The notes beneath the pieces are model-generated. The model was given only the letters and a program-made list of their open reading frames with translations, had not been told where the DNA came from and made no database searches. The position numbers and the translations under genes were made by a program. 64,000 bases of DNA, taken from positions 257,290-321,289 of the forward strand of contig NZ_JAQSCU010000010.1 in assembly GCF_029945535.1 (NCBI RefSeq). Reading direction: 5' to 3'. Shown piece by piece: positions 55,975-64,000 of the stretch (its first letter is position 1; every line of letters starts with the position of its first letter). Source of the DNA: Methylotenera sp. Its GTDB lineage: Bacteria > Pseudomonadota > Gammaproteobacteria > Burkholderiales > Methylophilaceae.

Positions 55975-57693
55975 TTAGATTGGTTTAATTGAGTTTTGGA
56001 TGATGGTTGCCCCGAACTCATTGATTAAAGCCTGCACAAACCCATCTTGTTCAATTGAACTTTCAGCGCCAGCTTGAGCCACAGCTTTCTCTTGAGCTAC
56101 TTCTTTTGCTGGCGTATTCACACTGCCTTCTACGCTAAATTCTAGGCGTATTTTTCTGCCGAAATGTTGCTGTAAAGCCGCGCTTAATTTGTCCTGATAC
56201 ATGGGGCTGAGTAAGCCTTTGTCCTTATCTTGCACGGCAAAACGCATGGTATTTTCATCATAACTGAGTAAGGCGCTGTTGAGCGCTAAGTTACGTGCTA
56301 AGCCAAGTTTTAGCTGGTCTAATAAGCCGCGCCAATTACCATTGAATGGGGTGTGAGTGATATTTTCAAAACTTTGCGTCTCTGCATTCTCATCGCTAGA
56401 TTCAGCGGCTGGCTGGCTGGCTGGAATATTCAGTTGACTGCGAGTCGGCTCAGCACTCTGCGCAACTTGATGTTCTGTAGCAGTCTCAGTTGGCAGAGTT
56501 ACAGTTTTTACTTCAGTGGTAGCTGCATTTATATTGACGGTATTTGCACTTACTAAATTTGCATTAGCGATGGCTGGTGTTTTGTTCAGCGTTTTTTTTA
56601 GATCAGTTTCACTTGGTGTAAAAGCTAGCATGCGCAACAAGCTCATGGTGAAGCCAGCAAATTCATCGGGTGCTAAGCTAATATCACGACGGCCTAGTAA
56701 AGCGATTTGATAATATAGCTGTAAGGTTTCTGGTGATATACGTTGTGCTAAATCTAATAAGAGATGACGTTCAGGTAAGTCATCTGCAATGCTATCTGGA
56801 ACGGTTTGGGCGACTGCAATTTGATGTAGTAGTTGCGCTAGATCATTCAAAGCCACTTCAAATGATAAGCTACGTTCTTCCATAGACTTAGCTTGCGCAA
56901 TAATACTGGCACCATCGTTGGCTAGTAGTGCATTAATGAGTTGGTACAAATAGCTTTGATCAATCGCACCTAACATGGCGCGCACTTCAGATTCGTTGAC
57001 TGTTTGTCCACCATAAGCAATCGCTTGATCGGTCAGTGACAAGGCATCGCGCATACTGCCTGCTGCGGCACGTGCGATGAGATGAAGTGCAGTTGGCTCA
57101 AAAGGGATGTTTTCTTGCCCAAGAATATTCTGCAAATGCTCAATAATCGAAGTGCCTGCCATTTGACGTAAATTAAACTGCAAGCAGCGCGATAGCACCG
57201 TGACCGGTACTTTTTGCGGGTCAGTAGTCGCAAGAATGAATTTAACGTGTGCAGGGGGTTCTTCTAGCGTCTTCAGCATGGCATTAAACGCACTTTTGGA
57301 TAACATATGTACTTCATCGATGATGTAGACTTTGAATCGACCAGACGTGGGTGCATATTGAGCGTTATCAAGCAGATCGCGCATCGCATCCACTTGCGTA
57401 TTGCTGGCAGCATCTACTTCTATCAAGTCTACAAAGCGGCCTCTATCAATCTCTGTACATGCATCACAAACACCGCAAGGTTTAGCCGTAATGCCTTTTT
57501 CACAATTGAGTGATTTAGCTAAGATACGCGCAACTGTCGTTTTACCGACGCCGCGTGTGCCAGTAAATAAATAGGCGTGATGTAAACGATTTTGTTCAAG
57601 CGCGTTGGTAAGCGCACGAACTACGTGGTCTTGCCCGACTAAGGTTTCAAATGATTTCGGACGCCATTTACGGGCTAAGACTTGATAAGACAT
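55975..57693 (-). CDS. dnaX: DNA polymerase III subunits gamma and tau
   Basis: Clamp-loader ATPase of the replisome. AAA+ domain with Walker A TGTRGVGKTT (about 44-53), a zinc-binding Cys set (CEKGITAKPCGVCDAC) and Walker B IIDEVHML. A Thr/Ala-rich linker (about 365-450) leads to the tau-specific C-terminal domain. 572 residues. At codons 365-368 there is an A8 run reading CTA AAA AAA ACG, a possible slippage site that would give a shorter gamma form (see findings). Transcribed just after the 4.5S RNA. Confidence 0.96.
   Translation of the reverse strand: MSYQVLARKWRPKSFETLVGQDHVVRALTNALEQNRLHHAYLFTGTRGVGKTTVARILAKSLNCEKGITAKPCGVCDACTEIDRGRFVDLIEVDAASNTQVDAMRDLLDNAQYAPTSGRFKVYIIDEVHMLSKSAFNAMLKTLEEPPAHVKFILATTDPQKVPVTVLSRCLQFNLRQMAGTSIIEHLQNILGQENIPFEPTALHLIARAAAGSMRDALSLTDQAIAYGGQTVNESEVRAMLGAIDQSYLYQLINALLANDGASIIAQAKSMEERSLSFEVALNDLAQLLHQIAVAQTVPDSIADDLPERHLLLDLAQRISPETLQLYYQIALLGRRDISLAPDEFAGFTMSLLRMLAFTPSETDLKKTLNKTPAIANANLVSANTVNINAATTEVKTVTLPTETATEHQVAQSAEPTRSQLNIPASQPAAESSDENAETQSFENITHTPFNGNWRGLLDQLKLGLARNLALNSALLSYDENTMRFAVQDKDKGLLSPMYQDKLSAALQQHFGRKIRLEFSVEGSVNTPAKEVAQEKAVAQAGAESSIEQDGFVQALINEFGATIIQNSIKPI
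56592..56599 (-). promoter_or_regulatory. Candidate slippage/frameshift site (A8) in dnaX
   Basis: On the coding strand the run is eight A (CTA AAA AAA ACG), containing an in-frame A AAA AAA heptamer. After a -1 shift translation would continue for nine codons (AAC GCT GAA ...) and stop at TAA, giving about 376 residues; in the +1 frame it reads CGC TGA and stops at once. It lies at the end of clamp-loader domain III. Confidence 0.5.
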
Positions 57694-57789
57694 AGGCTCA
57701 ACTTTAGCTGAAAATTTAGATTACGCAATGTAATTCACATATAGCAACAATTAGGTTGGCCAAAAATCTAGGTTGCCCAAAAATAAAGA

Positions 57790-57883
57790 GGCGAGCCCTT
57801 ACCCCGGCACTTGCTTAATAGTTGTGGCTGCTTGCTTCCGCACCTGACCAGATTGGCTACTTCACAATGCGGGGAGGCCCGCC
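57790..57883 (-). ncRNA. ffs: 4.5S signal recognition particle RNA (small bacterial SRP RNA)
   Basis: Read on the minus strand, the conserved core GGTCAGGTGCGGAAGCAAGC (about 57852-57833) contains the GGAA tetraloop and SRP54-binding asymmetric loop, with GCAGCC following. The ends pair (GGCGGGCC at 57883-57876 with GGGCTCGCC at 57798-57790), giving a hairpin of about 94 nt. The position just upstream of dnaX is typical in proteobacteria. The ends are set by the outer stem. Confidence 0.93.
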
Positions 57884-58084
57884 AAATGCAATTTTACAAT
57901 ACTTTGACGCATAAACCGCAAAGCTTAGGAGAATATTTTTCCAAAATAGACAGATAAAAGCATTCTTGAATTTGCCTTTGATTTTTTTCATAAGTGGGAA
58001 AATGCTATATATATCATTTTGGGACTGTAATCAATTGACTTTCATTCAATTTATTTAGAAGGAAGTTTTTTAATTAATTAAGCC

Positions 58085-59992
58085 ATGTCTAACCCAAGTA
58101 AATCAAGCAAGCCTGCACTCGTACCGCTAGATATAGCGCGTGAAACTTTTAAACAAATGGCATTGCGGCGCGTTGTCCCTTCGCCAGATAACTATTTGCT
58201 TATCTATAATGAGATAGCAGGGATTACAGTCAAAGAAACTGCTGAATCAGCCATTAGAAAAGCACTTAAACAACTGCCTAATGAAACAACAGAGCAAAGT
58301 AAATGGATTAACCGCTGGGATAAATTATTAAAGCAGGAAAACTGGGCTGACTTGCCTACGTTATTGAACGATAGTATGGATGCGAATGTTGTGCTAGCCA
58401 AACAGTGGCCGGATGCGATTCGCGAGCTCATCCAAAATTGGGATGCTAAGCAAGTGGGGCTGGATGTTACAAGGAAAAAAGAAGCACTAGAAAAAGTACT
58501 GATTAACTTTGGTAGCGACCCACTTTTAGCGCAAAAATTGCAAGCACTCGCCAATAATTGGAAAACTTATGGCGTTTCAGATACAACCGCTTCTAAAGCG
58601 ATTGAAGTTATCGAACAAACTGAAGGAAAGTTGCTTAATTTGGGTGATGCAGATTTAAGTGACTCGACTTTGGAAAACCAAGTTTTAGTCGCTCCAGCAT
58701 TAAATACGTCAAGTTTGAAATTACCAGAAACCATAAATCCTGGCTATGAACCAGATCAGTTCCAAGAAACATTTCGCGCATTGCAAGACATGTTAAAACA
58801 ATCACTCAATCACGGTTTGATACCTAGATTAGATGGCTATCCAGAATTAAAGGAAGAGGCCCAACAGATATTTGCGTTGTCTGAAAAGGCGCGTAAGTTA
58901 AAGGATTGGCAGGCGGTTGTTAAGCAATTTAGATCGCTGTTAGTAAGAGTGGAGTTAATTGGCGCGAATGAAGAGGGCATTAAGCAGGATTTATTGAGTT
59001 TGCTTAAATTGTTGATTGATAACATTGGTGAGTTAGTCGCAGATGATCAATGGGTTCGCGGGCAGGTGACTTCTGTGCAAACTATCATCTCCGGTACGCT
59101 AGATAGAGCGCTAATAGTCGATGCAGAGAGAAGCCTGAAAGAAGTCATTTTCAAACAGGGCATGCTTAAGCATAGCTTAGCCGATGCTAAAAATGCATTC
59201 AAAAGTATGATTGCTACTTTTGTTGACCGCCTAAGCCATATGACTAACTCGACCGATACCTATCAAAATAAAGTAGGGCAGTATGCTGATAAATTAGCTG
59301 AAACTGAGGACATCGCGCAAATTAATATCTTGTTGGAAGGTTTAATGAAAGATACGCATACGATGCAAACCGATATTGTGCGCTCTCGTGACTCTATGAT
59401 GCAGCAGACTGCAGAGGTTGAGGTCGCGCAGCAGAAAATACAGCAGTTGCAAGCTGAATTATCTCAACTAAGTGAAAAAGTGTCGATAGATCAGTTGACT
59501 GGCGTGCTTAATCGCCGTGGTTTAGACGAGGCGATGCTGAGGGAAATATCACGTGCGCAACGTGGCGCTAGCTCACTGTGCGTGGCATTGCTAGATATTG
59601 ATAACTTTAAACATTTTAATGATAACTATGGGCACCACGTAGGCGATACCGCCTTGCAGCACTTAGCCAAAGTGATACAAGAAACCTTACGACCAACTGA
59701 TATTGCAGCGAGATTTGGTGGAGAAGAGTTCGTCATATTATTGCCAGATACTAGTATTGATGCGGCTATTGAGACTATATCAAGACTGCAGCGTGCGCTC
59801 ACCAAACAGTTCTTTTTAGGTAATAACGAGAGATTGTTAATCACTTTTAGTGCAGGTGTTGCCTTGTTTCGGAAAACTGAAGAGCAAGCTGCCGTTTTGA
59901 ATAGAGCTGACCAAGCGATGTATCTTGCTAAAAAATCTGGTAAAAATCGTGTGATGACTGAAGTTGATTTAGAAATGGCTAGAAAAAATTAG
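58085..59992 (+). CDS. Diguanylate cyclase (GGDEF protein) with long helical N terminus
   Basis: 635 residues, predicted to make c-di-GMP. The C-terminal GGDEF domain (about 465-630) has the active motif RFGGEEF and the inhibitory I-site RPTD five residues before it, so product inhibition is expected. The N-terminal 440 residues are helical with no membrane segment; a coiled coil (about 425-463) couples it to the catalytic part. I do not recognise a sensor domain by name. Divergent from ffs-dnaX, followed by the two-component pair. Confidence 0.9.
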   Translation: MSNPSKSSKPALVPLDIARETFKQMALRRVVPSPDNYLLIYNEIAGITVKETAESAIRKALKQLPNETTEQSKWINRWDKLLKQENWADLPTLLNDSMDANVVLAKQWPDAIRELIQNWDAKQVGLDVTRKKEALEKVLINFGSDPLLAQKLQALANNWKTYGVSDTTASKAIEVIEQTEGKLLNLGDADLSDSTLENQVLVAPALNTSSLKLPETINPGYEPDQFQETFRALQDMLKQSLNHGLIPRLDGYPELKEEAQQIFALSEKARKLKDWQAVVKQFRSLLVRVELIGANEEGIKQDLLSLLKLLIDNIGELVADDQWVRGQVTSVQTIISGTLDRALIVDAERSLKEVIFKQGMLKHSLADAKNAFKSMIATFVDRLSHMTNSTDTYQNKVGQYADKLAETEDIAQINILLEGLMKDTHTMQTDIVRSRDSMMQQTAEVEVAQQKIQQLQAELSQLSEKVSIDQLTGVLNRRGLDEAMLREISRAQRGASSLCVALLDIDNFKHFNDNYGHHVGDTALQHLAKVIQETLRPTDIAARFGGEEFVILLPDTSIDAAIETISRLQRALTKQFFLGNNERLLITFSAGVALFRKTEEQAAVLNRADQAMYLAKKSGKNRVMTEVDLEMARKN

Positions 59993-60187
59993 CGGCCTCA
60001 CGCATGCTAATTGAATTTATCTTTAAGTCGAGTTAGAAGAAGATGAATTAGACCGCTGAGTTGAGGCTTGACCGGTGTTAAATTTTTATTTAATAATTTT
60101 GTACATAATTCTAAATTTGAATTACGATGAGTGTTAGTTGATAATGTTTTTAAATTGTAGATTCACACTTAATAAAAGGTAGCTAAT

Positions 60188-61648
60188 TTGTCTCAATTGC
60201 CAGATACCTCTTTACTGTTAGATGCTCTTTTATTGGGAGTGACAGATGAGGTGTACGTTCTTAATGTATCTTCTATGCAGCTCGTTTATGTGAGTGAGGG
60301 TGTAATAAAAGATACAGGTTACGATTTAGAAGGATTGAAAGAACATAGCCTAGAAAGCCTATTAGGCGTCAGTGAAAAAACATTAAAAAGTCACGCGGAA
60401 AGCCACCGTCACCACTCGTATTTCGTGGAGTTGTTGCAAGAGCAGACGCCTATTATCGGCAATATCAAGCATAACAAATTGCGACTCATGGTGTTAGAGT
60501 CGGCAAAGAGAGTATTTATATTAATCATTAAAAATGATGCTACTGAAACTGCTACTGGTCAGCGTGATGGAGAGTCAGGCACTAAGAAAACTCTAAGTGA
60601 AAATGAAACCCGCTCGCAAACTATGGTTGCTAATACACCAGGGTTGGTTTTTCAATTTCAGCTGGATAGTAATGGTGAAATGAAATTCATCCATCTTACT
60701 GATGGCTGCAAAGCCTTACTAGGCTTAAATGCGGAAGATTTAAAAGAAGACTCCAGTTTGCTATATTCCATGATGAACGCGAGAGATCGTGGCGCGCTTC
60801 GTAAACGGCTTGAGCAATCAACCACCAATCTTAGTTTAATGAATTGGGAGGGTAAAGTTTGGATTGATGGTTGGCAAGATAATAAATGGCTTGATTTGCG
60901 CGCTGTGCCTAGAGTATTGAGCAATGGCGTGGTGCAATGGGAAGGTATCATGACCAATATCACGCAAAGCAAAAATGCTAAACATGAAATTGAAAAATCG
61001 CGACGTGAGCTTGTTGAGTTAACCGCGCATATACACAAAATTAAAGAGCAAGAGCGGAGCGCCATCGCGCGTGAGATTCATGATGACCTGGGTGGTAATC
61101 TAACGGCTATTAAAATGGGATTGTCTTCAATTATTAACAAACTCGCCAAGGGTCAGGACGTTACTATTGAGCAAGCACAAGGTTTAGAGTCTATATTAGA
61201 TAGTACTTTTGAAGCGGTACATAGAATCTCTAGTGATTTAAGGCCAAATGTTTTAGATTTAGGTATTGTTGCCGCGCTGGAATGGCAAGCCAAGGAGTTT
61301 GAAAAACAATTAGGTATTACATGTAAATTTACTTGTAATCAGGCAGAAATCCCTGTTTCCACAGACCAAGGCATCACCTTATTTAGAATTTTTCAGGAGT
61401 CAATGTCTAATATTGCAAAACACGCCAACGCCAGCCATGTGAGTGTTGATTTGAGCGCCTTTGCGCACGACATCATTTTGACGATTGGTGATAACGGCGT
61501 GGGTATTAAATCTAGCGACACCTTGAAATCCAACTCATTTGGATTGCGTGGTATGCGTGAGCGCGTGACTGCCTTGAACGGAACATTTGCCGTGCAGCAG
61601 TCCAATAAACAAGGTACGGTAATTACGATTAAGTTACCAGTTGAGTAG
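60188..61648 (+). CDS. Cytoplasmic PAS-containing histidine kinase of the NarL/DesK (HisKA_3) type
   Basis: 486 residues, no transmembrane segment. A PAS-like domain (about 12-115), a second PAS/PAC (about 145-262, ending WEGIMTNITQSK), a dimerisation helix with phosphoacceptor His298 in AREIHDDLGGNL, and an ATPase domain with DNGVGIKSSD and GLRGMRERV. The frame opens with TTG at 60188, 8 bp after AAGGT; no earlier ATG fits. It most likely phosphorylates the NarL-type regulator at 62141. Its signal is probably cytoplasmic. Confidence 0.9.
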   Translation: MSQLPDTSLLLDALLLGVTDEVYVLNVSSMQLVYVSEGVIKDTGYDLEGLKEHSLESLLGVSEKTLKSHAESHRHHSYFVELLQEQTPIIGNIKHNKLRLMVLESAKRVFILIIKNDATETATGQRDGESGTKKTLSENETRSQTMVANTPGLVFQFQLDSNGEMKFIHLTDGCKALLGLNAEDLKEDSSLLYSMMNARDRGALRKRLEQSTTNLSLMNWEGKVWIDGWQDNKWLDLRAVPRVLSNGVVQWEGIMTNITQSKNAKHEIEKSRRELVELTAHIHKIKEQERSAIAREIHDDLGGNLTAIKMGLSSIINKLAKGQDVTIEQAQGLESILDSTFEAVHRISSDLRPNVLDLGIVAALEWQAKEFEKQLGITCKFTCNQAEIPVSTDQGITLFRIFQESMSNIAKHANASHVSVDLSAFAHDIILTIGDNGVGIKSSDTLKSNSFGLRGMRERVTALNGTFAVQQSNKQGTVITIKLPVE

Positions 61649-62140
61649 TTGAAAAATATCCCAAAATTTTATCCAAAAAATTAGTACAACAATTTATATA
61701 AGTTCAAATTCCGTCACACTGATGATAAATTTCGTCACTTTGTTGAAATTTCGTTCAGATTTCGACAGCTCTTCCTCCCACCAGCTTAGCACTTTAAAAT
61801 ACATTACCTTTAAGTTTAGTCGCTGACTTTCAAATAAGTTTGCATAATCTTTAAGTTTGGCAAATAACTGCAAGGTCTTTGTGGCACTAAGTGTTGTGCA
61901 ATATCGTTGAGTAGTTTGCTTCAAATAAGCTTGAGTAATTGCTGTATTTTAAGCTTATAAGTTCTGTTTTAAAGTTTATAACAGCTTAAATTATTCAGTC
62001 ATCAATCTGCAATTTCAGTTCAAATTCCCATAATTATTGGCTGGCACACAGTTTGCTTGTATGTAATTACATAGGCGACTTAAAGCTTGTTTAGAGCTAA
62101 AGCCTGTCATCACCACCTTAATATTTGTTCGGATATCAGC
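61649..62140. other. Long intergenic region between histidine kinase and response regulator
   Basis: 492 bp, AT-rich. It contains repeats of the form AAATT(T/C)CGTCAC at 61706-61717 and 61727-61738 with weaker copies at about 61746 and 61757, and a sigma-54-type promoter near the end (62042-62057). A reverse frame of 76 codons (61694-61924) has no recognisable family. No terminator was identified after the kinase. Confidence 0.6.
62042..62057 (+). promoter_or_regulatory. Sigma-54 (RpoN) promoter of the response regulator
   Basis: TGGCACACAGTTTGCT matches the -24/-12 consensus TGGCACGNNNNTTGCW at all fixed positions but one (A for G at position 7), with correct GG-to-GC spacing. It lies 84 bp upstream of the regulator ATG; transcription would start near 62069. 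It is intergenic and correctly oriented. An enhancer-binding activator would be needed and is not encoded in the window. Confidence 0.65.
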
Positions 62141-62788
62141 ATGACAAAAAGTAACAAAATCAAAGTAATTATTGCAGATGATCATGCCATTTTAAGAGCA
62201 GGTCTTAGGCAGATTTTGGCTGAAACAGATGATATTGAGGTAATTTCAGAAGCGGAGAATGCGGCTGAAGCAATCAAGCTAGGTTGTATGCCTGGCGCAG
62301 ATGTTATTTTGATGGACATTGCGATGCCAGACCGCAGTGGCATGGATGCATTAAAGTATATTAAGCATGTTAATCATCACATAGCAGTGTTGATGTTATC
62401 GATGTATAAAGAAGATCAATATGCAGTACGTGCTTTAAAGTCTGGTGCTGCGGGTTATGTGTGTAAGCAAACGGCCTCGTCAGAATTGGTGAATGCTATT
62501 CGTATTGTTGCTAAAGGCAAAAAATATATTTCACCAGAAGTTGGGGAGATATTGGCTAATCAAGTCGGTATGGAAACTGAAAAAGCACCACATGAAAGCC
62601 TTTCAGATCGTGAATTTCAAACCATGACATTGATAGCCTCAGGTTTTTCTGTAGGTGAAATTGCTGAGAAACTGGCTTTATCTGTAAAAACAATCAGTAT
62701 GTATCGTACTCGTATGCTTGAAAAATTGAATTTGCGCCATAACGCTGAGTTAACACACTACGCGATTAAAAATCGTTTGGTTGATTAG
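62141..62788 (+). CDS. NarL/FixJ-family response regulator (receiver + LuxR HTH)
   Basis: 215 residues. Receiver domain with acidic pocket IADDH, phosphoacceptor Asp59 in VILMDIAMPD and the Lys of VCKQTAS; a LuxR-type HTH (about 145-210) with LSDREFQTMTLIASGFSVGEIAEKLALSVKTISMYR in sections. The ATG at 62141 follows GGA by 7 bp; a TTG at 62087 would extend it by 18 unlikely residues. Expected partner is the HisKA_3 kinase upstream. Targets unknown. Confidence 0.92.
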   Translation: MTKSNKIKVIIADDHAILRAGLRQILAETDDIEVISEAENAAEAIKLGCMPGADVILMDIAMPDRSGMDALKYIKHVNHHIAVLMLSMYKEDQYAVRALKSGAAGYVCKQTASSELVNAIRIVAKGKKYISPEVGEILANQVGMETEKAPHESLSDREFQTMTLIASGFSVGEIAEKLALSVKTISMYRTRMLEKLNLRHNAELTHYAIKNRLVD

Positions 62789-63121
62789 CTAGATAGTTTT
62801 ATAAACAACATTTGCTTATTTTAATCTAAATAAGCATTCATCAAATATGGCATGATATTTCTTACCATGCCAACATCAACTTAATATCTGCATTGAAACA
62901 ATTAGTCTAAAACTGCCGCACAGCAGAGATTTGCTAAAGTTAATTTAGCTTACTTTTATCCCTCTATTTCAGACATCTATTACCCGCATTATTTTCGATA
63001 ATGTAACCATTACGGTAAAAACGTTTTAAAACTTTAATTTAATCGTTTTGCTAATCAAATATCGTAGCAAGTCAGTATGTTAATGACGCTGCTAGATGAT
63101 GCATGATAAAAAGGGTGGGTA
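62789..63121. other. Intergenic region after the response regulator
   Basis: 333 bp with no gene. Two hairpins are seen: TGCTTATTT-TAATCT-AAATAAGCA (62813-62836), which may end the regulator transcript although no long T run follows, and TGGCATG/CATGCCA (62848-62872). The remaining sequence is AT-rich and should hold the promoter of the TPR gene; no clear boxes were picked. Confidence 0.5.
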
Positions 63122-64000
63122 ATGGTTGCCTCAAAGAACAACAATAAGTCAAATCTACATGCTAACAAAGCTGCTAGTAAAGCTATTGCCGAGGTAAAAA
63201 ACACGGCTAAACCAAGTCATTCTGAAGTCAATGAGTTGGTTGCCAAATTTAATCATGGTCGCTTAGCTGAAAGCGAGAAACTTGCGCTTAAGCTCACCCA
63301 AAAATATCCAACCGACGGGTTTGGTTGGAAGGTATTAGGCGCGATATATCAACAGCAAAATTTGCTTGAAAAAGCTTCCGTGGCTTTAGAGAACGCCGCA
63401 GAATTTTCACCCAAAGACAGTGAAGCTCAATATAACTTGGGCAATTATTATTACGATCAGCAGATGCTTAATGAGGCCGTTGATTGTTACAAAAAAGCCG
63501 TTGAACTCAATTCAAGTTTTGCTCAGGCTTATTACAATCTTGGCAGTGTTCTTAAAGACCTCGGGCTGTTGTCAGAAGCCGAAGCTAGTTATCACCATGC
63601 ATTAAAAATCAATCCAAAGAACGCAAAAATGCATTTTAATTTAGCGCAGATGCTTTATGAGCAAGGGCGCTACGAAGATGCCATTAAACATTATGAGCGG
63701 GTGATTAAGCTACAGACAGATTTTGTTTCTGCGTATGTCAATCTAGGCGCATGCTACAAGGCATTAGGGAATCTGCAAGATGCCGTTGCTAGTTATCAAA
63801 AAGCCATTGAATTGCAACTAGACCATGCTGATGCTTTAAATAACTTAGGTGTAGCGCTAAAAGAGCTTGGCAATATTAATGAGGCTGAAGAGTGTTACAG
63901 AAAAGTAATCGCGATTAATCCCGAGTATGTGCCTGCATATAACAATCTTGGTATTTTGTTAAAGGATACTGGGCGAAAGGTAGACGCAGAAATTTATTAT
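63122..64000 (+). CDS. TPR-repeat protein, 3' end beyond the window (possible O-GlcNAc transferase-like)
   Basis: The frame starts with ATG at 63122 after AAGGGTGGG and stays open to the window edge, 293 codons. After a Lys/Asn/Ala-rich N terminus (about 1-35), TPR units follow one another (AYYNLGSVLKDLGLLSEAEASYHHAL, AYVNLGACYKALGNLQDAVASYQKAI, ALNNLGVALKELGNINEAEECYRKVI). Such N-terminal TPR arrays often precede SPINDLY-type glycosyltransferase or sulfotransferase domains, but no catalytic part is visible here, so the function is open. Confidence 0.85.
   Translation, partial: MVASKNNNKSNLHANKAASKAIAEVKNTAKPSHSEVNELVAKFNHGRLAESEKLALKLTQKYPTDGFGWKVLGAIYQQQNLLEKASVALENAAEFSPKDSEAQYNLGNYYYDQQMLNEAVDCYKKAVELNSSFAQAYYNLGSVLKDLGLLSEAEASYHHALKINPKNAKMHFNLAQMLYEQGRYEDAIKHYERVIKLQTDFVSAYVNLGACYKALGNLQDAVASYQKAIELQLDHADALNNLGVALKELGNINEAEECYRKVIAINPEYVPAYNNLGILLKDTGRKVDAEIYY

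Noticed and set aside
61694-61924. 76-codon reverse frame between the kinase and regulator
   Set aside because: AT-rich, no ribosome binding site or known family, and opposite to the flanking genes.

Overview
The window is bacterial chromosomal DNA, densely coding and moderately AT-rich. Gene families and gene order point to a methylotrophic betaproteobacterium of the Methylophilaceae, most like Methylotenera. The evidence is two tetrahydromethanopterin (H4MPT) / methylofuran gene modules together with the betaproteobacterial blocks ndk-rlmN-pilW-rodZ-ispG-hisS-yfgM-bamB-der and hfq-hflX-hflK-hflC-hisZ-purA. The taxon is inferred from content; no database search was run. No rRNA, tRNA, CRISPR array, insertion sequence or prophage was found.

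Layout. 0.2-1.5 kb: a membrane class III adenylate cyclase. 1.5-3.1 kb (minus): an unknown gene and the tRNA hydroxylase trhO. 3.2-8.5 kb (minus): the formyltransferase/hydrolase operon fhcB-fhcA-[PPOX flavoprotein]-fhcD-fhcC, the formyl-H4MPT to formate step of formaldehyde oxidation. 8.9-20.3 kb (plus): housekeeping block from ndk to der, with two orphan peptide-ABC ATPases between hisS and yfgM. 20.3-28.6 kb: a b-type cytochrome-like membrane protein, a bacterioferritin-like protein, bamD, rluD, pgeF, a DODA dioxygenase, a ZIP transporter, rimO and a gamma-glutamylcyclotransferase-like gene. 28.6-29.0 kb: a palindrome-rich extragenic repeat. 29.0-37.4 kb: an HxlR regulator with a flavodoxin-type protein, then an acrR/acrA-acrB-oprM efflux locus. 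37.5-47.5 kb: an uncharacterised possible PilZ protein, gltX, then hfq to purA. 47.5-50.8 kb: dmrB, a DHPS-like DUF6513 gene, a DUF447 gene and mfnB, tightly coupled and probably devoted to H4MPT and methylofuran synthesis. 51-55 kb: ompA, an aminohydrolase, ubiG, gph. 55-57.9 kb (minus): the 4.5S SRP RNA, dnaX, ybaB, recR. 58-64 kb: a diguanylate cyclase, a cytoplasmic histidine kinase with its NarL-type regulator, and a TPR protein cut by the window end.

How it fits together. FhcABCD use the cofactors whose synthesis the 47.5-50.8 kb cluster is predicted to support: MfnB for the furan and DmrB for reducing dihydromethanopterin. Three proteins of flavin-binding families (the PPOX protein, DmrB, DUF447) sit with C1 genes. 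A cyclase making c-di-GMP and a candidate PilZ receptor, plus an adenylate cyclase, indicate second-messenger signalling.

Most worth following up: a slippery A8 run in dnaX with stops close behind in both other frames; a near-consensus sigma-54 promoter before the NarL-type regulator; the PPOX gene inside fhc; the two DUF genes of the cofactor cluster; a 17-bp inverted-repeat operator at the efflux locus; and three exact tandem repeats between acrA and acrB.
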